This document shows, piece after piece, positions 34,169 through 35,481 of a stretch of DNA of 35,481 nt. The stretch is from assembly GCA_028282195.1 (NCBI GenBank), contig JANQII010000178.1, positions 1-35,481 of the forward strand, written 5' to 3'. The notes beneath the pieces were generated by a model. It was not told where the DNA came from. It did no database searches and saw only the letters and a program-made list of their open reading frames with translations. Numbering within the stretch: the first letter of the stretch is position 1; each line of letters begins with the position of its first letter. Source of the stretch: Prolixibacteraceae bacterium (GTDB lineage: Bacteria > Bacteroidota > Bacteroidia > Bacteroidales > Prolixibacteraceae). Position numbers and translations under genes: made by a program.

Positions 34169-34300
34169 TAGAGGTAATTGGCACAAATTACAAATTTGCG
34201 CCAGCGGAGGATAACCTGCTAAGCACAGAACCAACATACCTAAAGATTATAAACAAAAGATTAATTGCCAACAAAAATGATTAATTTAGATGAGCTTAAT

Positions 34301-34352
34301 TAATGCCAGACTAGCATGAACAAATAATTCGTGTTTTGTTTGATAAAAACAA
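34301..34352 (+). repeat. Hairpin repeat R2
   Basis: TAATGCCAGACTAGCATG, then ATTCGTGTTTTG, ending in TTGTTT-GATAA-AAACAA (34336-34352). It stands just before the frameshifted membrane gene. Confidence 0.6.
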
Positions 34353-34369
34353 TAAATACTCAAACTAGC

Positions 34370-34878
34370 ATGCATGAAAAGATTAGACTTGGACCAAACC
34401 CAAAAATTATTTTCCATTGGATGATAATAATTGCATTGATTTTCCTTCTTTCTTTTGTAATAAAAGATAATCCAACTGTAATTGCATTGATTATGTTATT
34501 GCTTTTTTGAGTCTTCTATTAAATAAGACCAACTATATTTCTATTGGTTCAAACATCATAGAGTTTGACGAAAGATTTCTTCTATTACTTACTAAAAAGA
34601 AAAGAACTTTCAAAACCTATAATATTGAAAAAGTAATAATAGAAGATAAAGGTGCTTCGCTTACAGTGACAGATTTAATAATATATGAATATTTATTTTT
34701 CTTCTTTGCATTACTTTCAGGTGGTTTTTTTTATGACAGACGCTACGAGTTAATAATTATTGAGAAAGATAAAAATCAAACAAAACTAAAATGCAATATC
34801 CCAAAATCTGACATAAGAAGATTCGGAAAAGTTTTGACCAAGAGGTTAAGTATAAAGTACGAATACATTGAAAAATAA
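34370..34878 (+). pseudogene. Membrane protein with possible PH-like domain, split by a frameshift
   Basis: A 46-codon frame (MHEKIRLGPNPKIIFHWM, two hydrophobic helices, stop at 34510) ends in a run of six T (34503-34508). A second frame starts with TTG at 34507 and runs 122 further codons (SLLLNKTNYISIGSNIIEF, a hydrophobic segment YLFFFFALLSGGFFYD, then basic strands). Adding one T to the run would join them into one protein of about 169 residues with continuous hydrophobic character. Strand patterns of the second part look PH-like, but I do not recognise a family. A true mutation, a programmed slip or a sequencing error in the T-run are all possible. Confidence 0.55.
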
Positions 34879-34881
34879 AAC

Positions 34882-34943
34882 TAAGCACCGCTAGCACGCC
34901 CAGAATGATCGGATATAATTCGTGTTTTGTTTTGCAGAAACAA
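34882..34943 (+). repeat. Hairpin repeat R3
   Basis: TAAGCACCGCTAGCACG, then ATTCGTGTTTTG, ending in TTGTTT-TGCAG-AAACAA (34927-34943). It lies between the frameshifted gene and the terminal lipoprotein. Confidence 0.65.
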
Positions 34944-34979
34944 CTAATGTACGTAAAACTCAAAGTAAAAAACATAAAT

Positions 34980-35481
34980 ATGACTACCTATAAAATAAGA
35001 AACAAGACAAATAATTACAGAAAACTCATTGGGTTATTCTTCACCATTGCTGCTTTAATTTCTTGTAGTGAAAATGAGAATACAGCTGAAGATTTATATG
35101 GAAAACGACCTGAAATTCCACCAACTACAAATATCGATATCAATGCTGATACTAAAACTGATTTTTTTATTGAATATGGGGAATTAATGACTACCGATAT
35201 TCCATCTTCAGGTGGAAGTATTATTGGATATATCCGTCCATCAAATGGCTTTGAGTTATTATATCATTCCCCGGATGGGTATTTATTCTTTCAAAAGGAT
35301 GATACAATTACGGTAGAAAATAAGACGGAGACTTTTTGGAACAGCTACCCTGCATCTATTGTATCGATACACAGGCATCATAATAATTGGGATAAGTATT
35401 GGAAAGTAATATCAACAAGTAAAACTGGTTATTATCTAATTTTTAAGAAAACAGTTGAAGATGATTCACAAATTGGATGGT
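34980..35481 (+). CDS. Lipoprotein, cut by the right window edge
   Basis: An open frame of 167 codons that continues beyond the window. A basic start (MTTYKIRNKTNNYRK), a hydrophobic segment (LIGLFFTIAALIS) and a lipobox Cys (AALISC) predict a lipoprotein. The mature part has no motif I recognise; it is polar and strand-rich (YLFFQKDDTITVENKTETFW). Function unknown. It belongs to the accessory stretch delimited by the hairpin repeats. Confidence 0.7.
   Translation, partial: MTTYKIRNKTNNYRKLIGLFFTIAALISCSENENTAEDLYGKRPEIPPTTNIDINADTKTDFFIEYGELMTTDIPSSGGSIIGYIRPSNGFELLYHSPDGYLFFQKDDTITVENKTETFWNSYPASIVSIHRHHNNWDKYWKVISTSKTGYYLIFKKTVEDDSQIGW

Noticed and set aside
34118-34943. Integron attC sites
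   Set aside because: The repeats lack the GTTRRRY core and R'/R'' layout, and no integrase is in the window.
1-35481. tRNA, rRNA or riboswitch genes
   Set aside because: No cloverleaf-like segment with a TTCGA-type arm, rRNA core or known riboswitch core was recognised by eye; a covariance search would settle it.

Overview
The window looks like chromosomal DNA from a low-GC member of the Bacteroidota, probably a marine or sediment relative of the Bacteroidales/Marinilabiliales. Support comes from type IX secretion (T9SS) C-terminal sorting domains on two secreted proteins, TAnnTTTG-type promoters, many Cys-lipoproteins, a Bacteroides-type second EF-G, a GH95 fucosidase and dispersed palindromic repeats in the long gaps. 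No rRNA, tRNA or CRISPR array was seen. The order-level placement is inference.

Left part (1-8366). The tail of a transposase sits at the left edge. Next comes a leftward exporter operon: a C39-peptidase ABC transporter, a 3'-damaged GxxExxY gene and an HlyD-type adaptor. Upstream is a leftward secreted-protease locus built from a tandem duplication of the pair [leader + lipoprotein + subtilisin]. One copy keeps an intact S8 protease with a T9SS tail; the other is cut to 43 codons. The PrcB-like lipoprotein recalls the dentilisin complex of Treponema.

Middle (8367-20852). An EF-G paralogue has lost the switch-I Thr and the catalytic His of the GTPase site, matching the GTPase-deficient EF-G2 known from Bacteroides. 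It is followed by a secreted YCF48-like propeller, a SnoaL-like protein, an ADP-forming acyl-CoA synthetase, a universal stress protein (USP), an outer-membrane barrel and a DUF559 nuclease-like protein. A USP-TPR fusion and a cation:proton antiporter form a two-gene operon.

Respiratory locus (20853-28120). A divergent Crp/Fnr regulator faces a six-gene rightward operon: octaheme cytochrome c of the tetrathionate-reductase family, membrane cytochrome b fused to a C-terminal PAS domain, single-rhodanese lipoprotein, double-rhodanese lipoprotein, porin, and periplasmic tandem sulfurtransferase. The divergent spacer has an AATCAATT/AATTGATT palindrome and a 15-bp direct repeat. I read this as a cell-envelope system for redox of a sulfur compound: porin for entry, rhodaneses for sulfane-sulfur handling, the octaheme enzyme for catalysis and cytochrome b for the quinone link. 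It is the strongest candidate in the window for an undescribed system.

Right part (28121-35481). A GH95 lipoprotein is flanked on both sides by copies of a structured repeat whose third copy lies at about 20.23-20.30 kb. Then come accessory genes: a SLATT two-TM effector, an RloA-like ATPase and RloB (a probable anti-phage cassette, with a good promoter in front of rloA), a frameshifted membrane gene and an incomplete lipoprotein. Three copies of another hairpin repeat lie between these last units.
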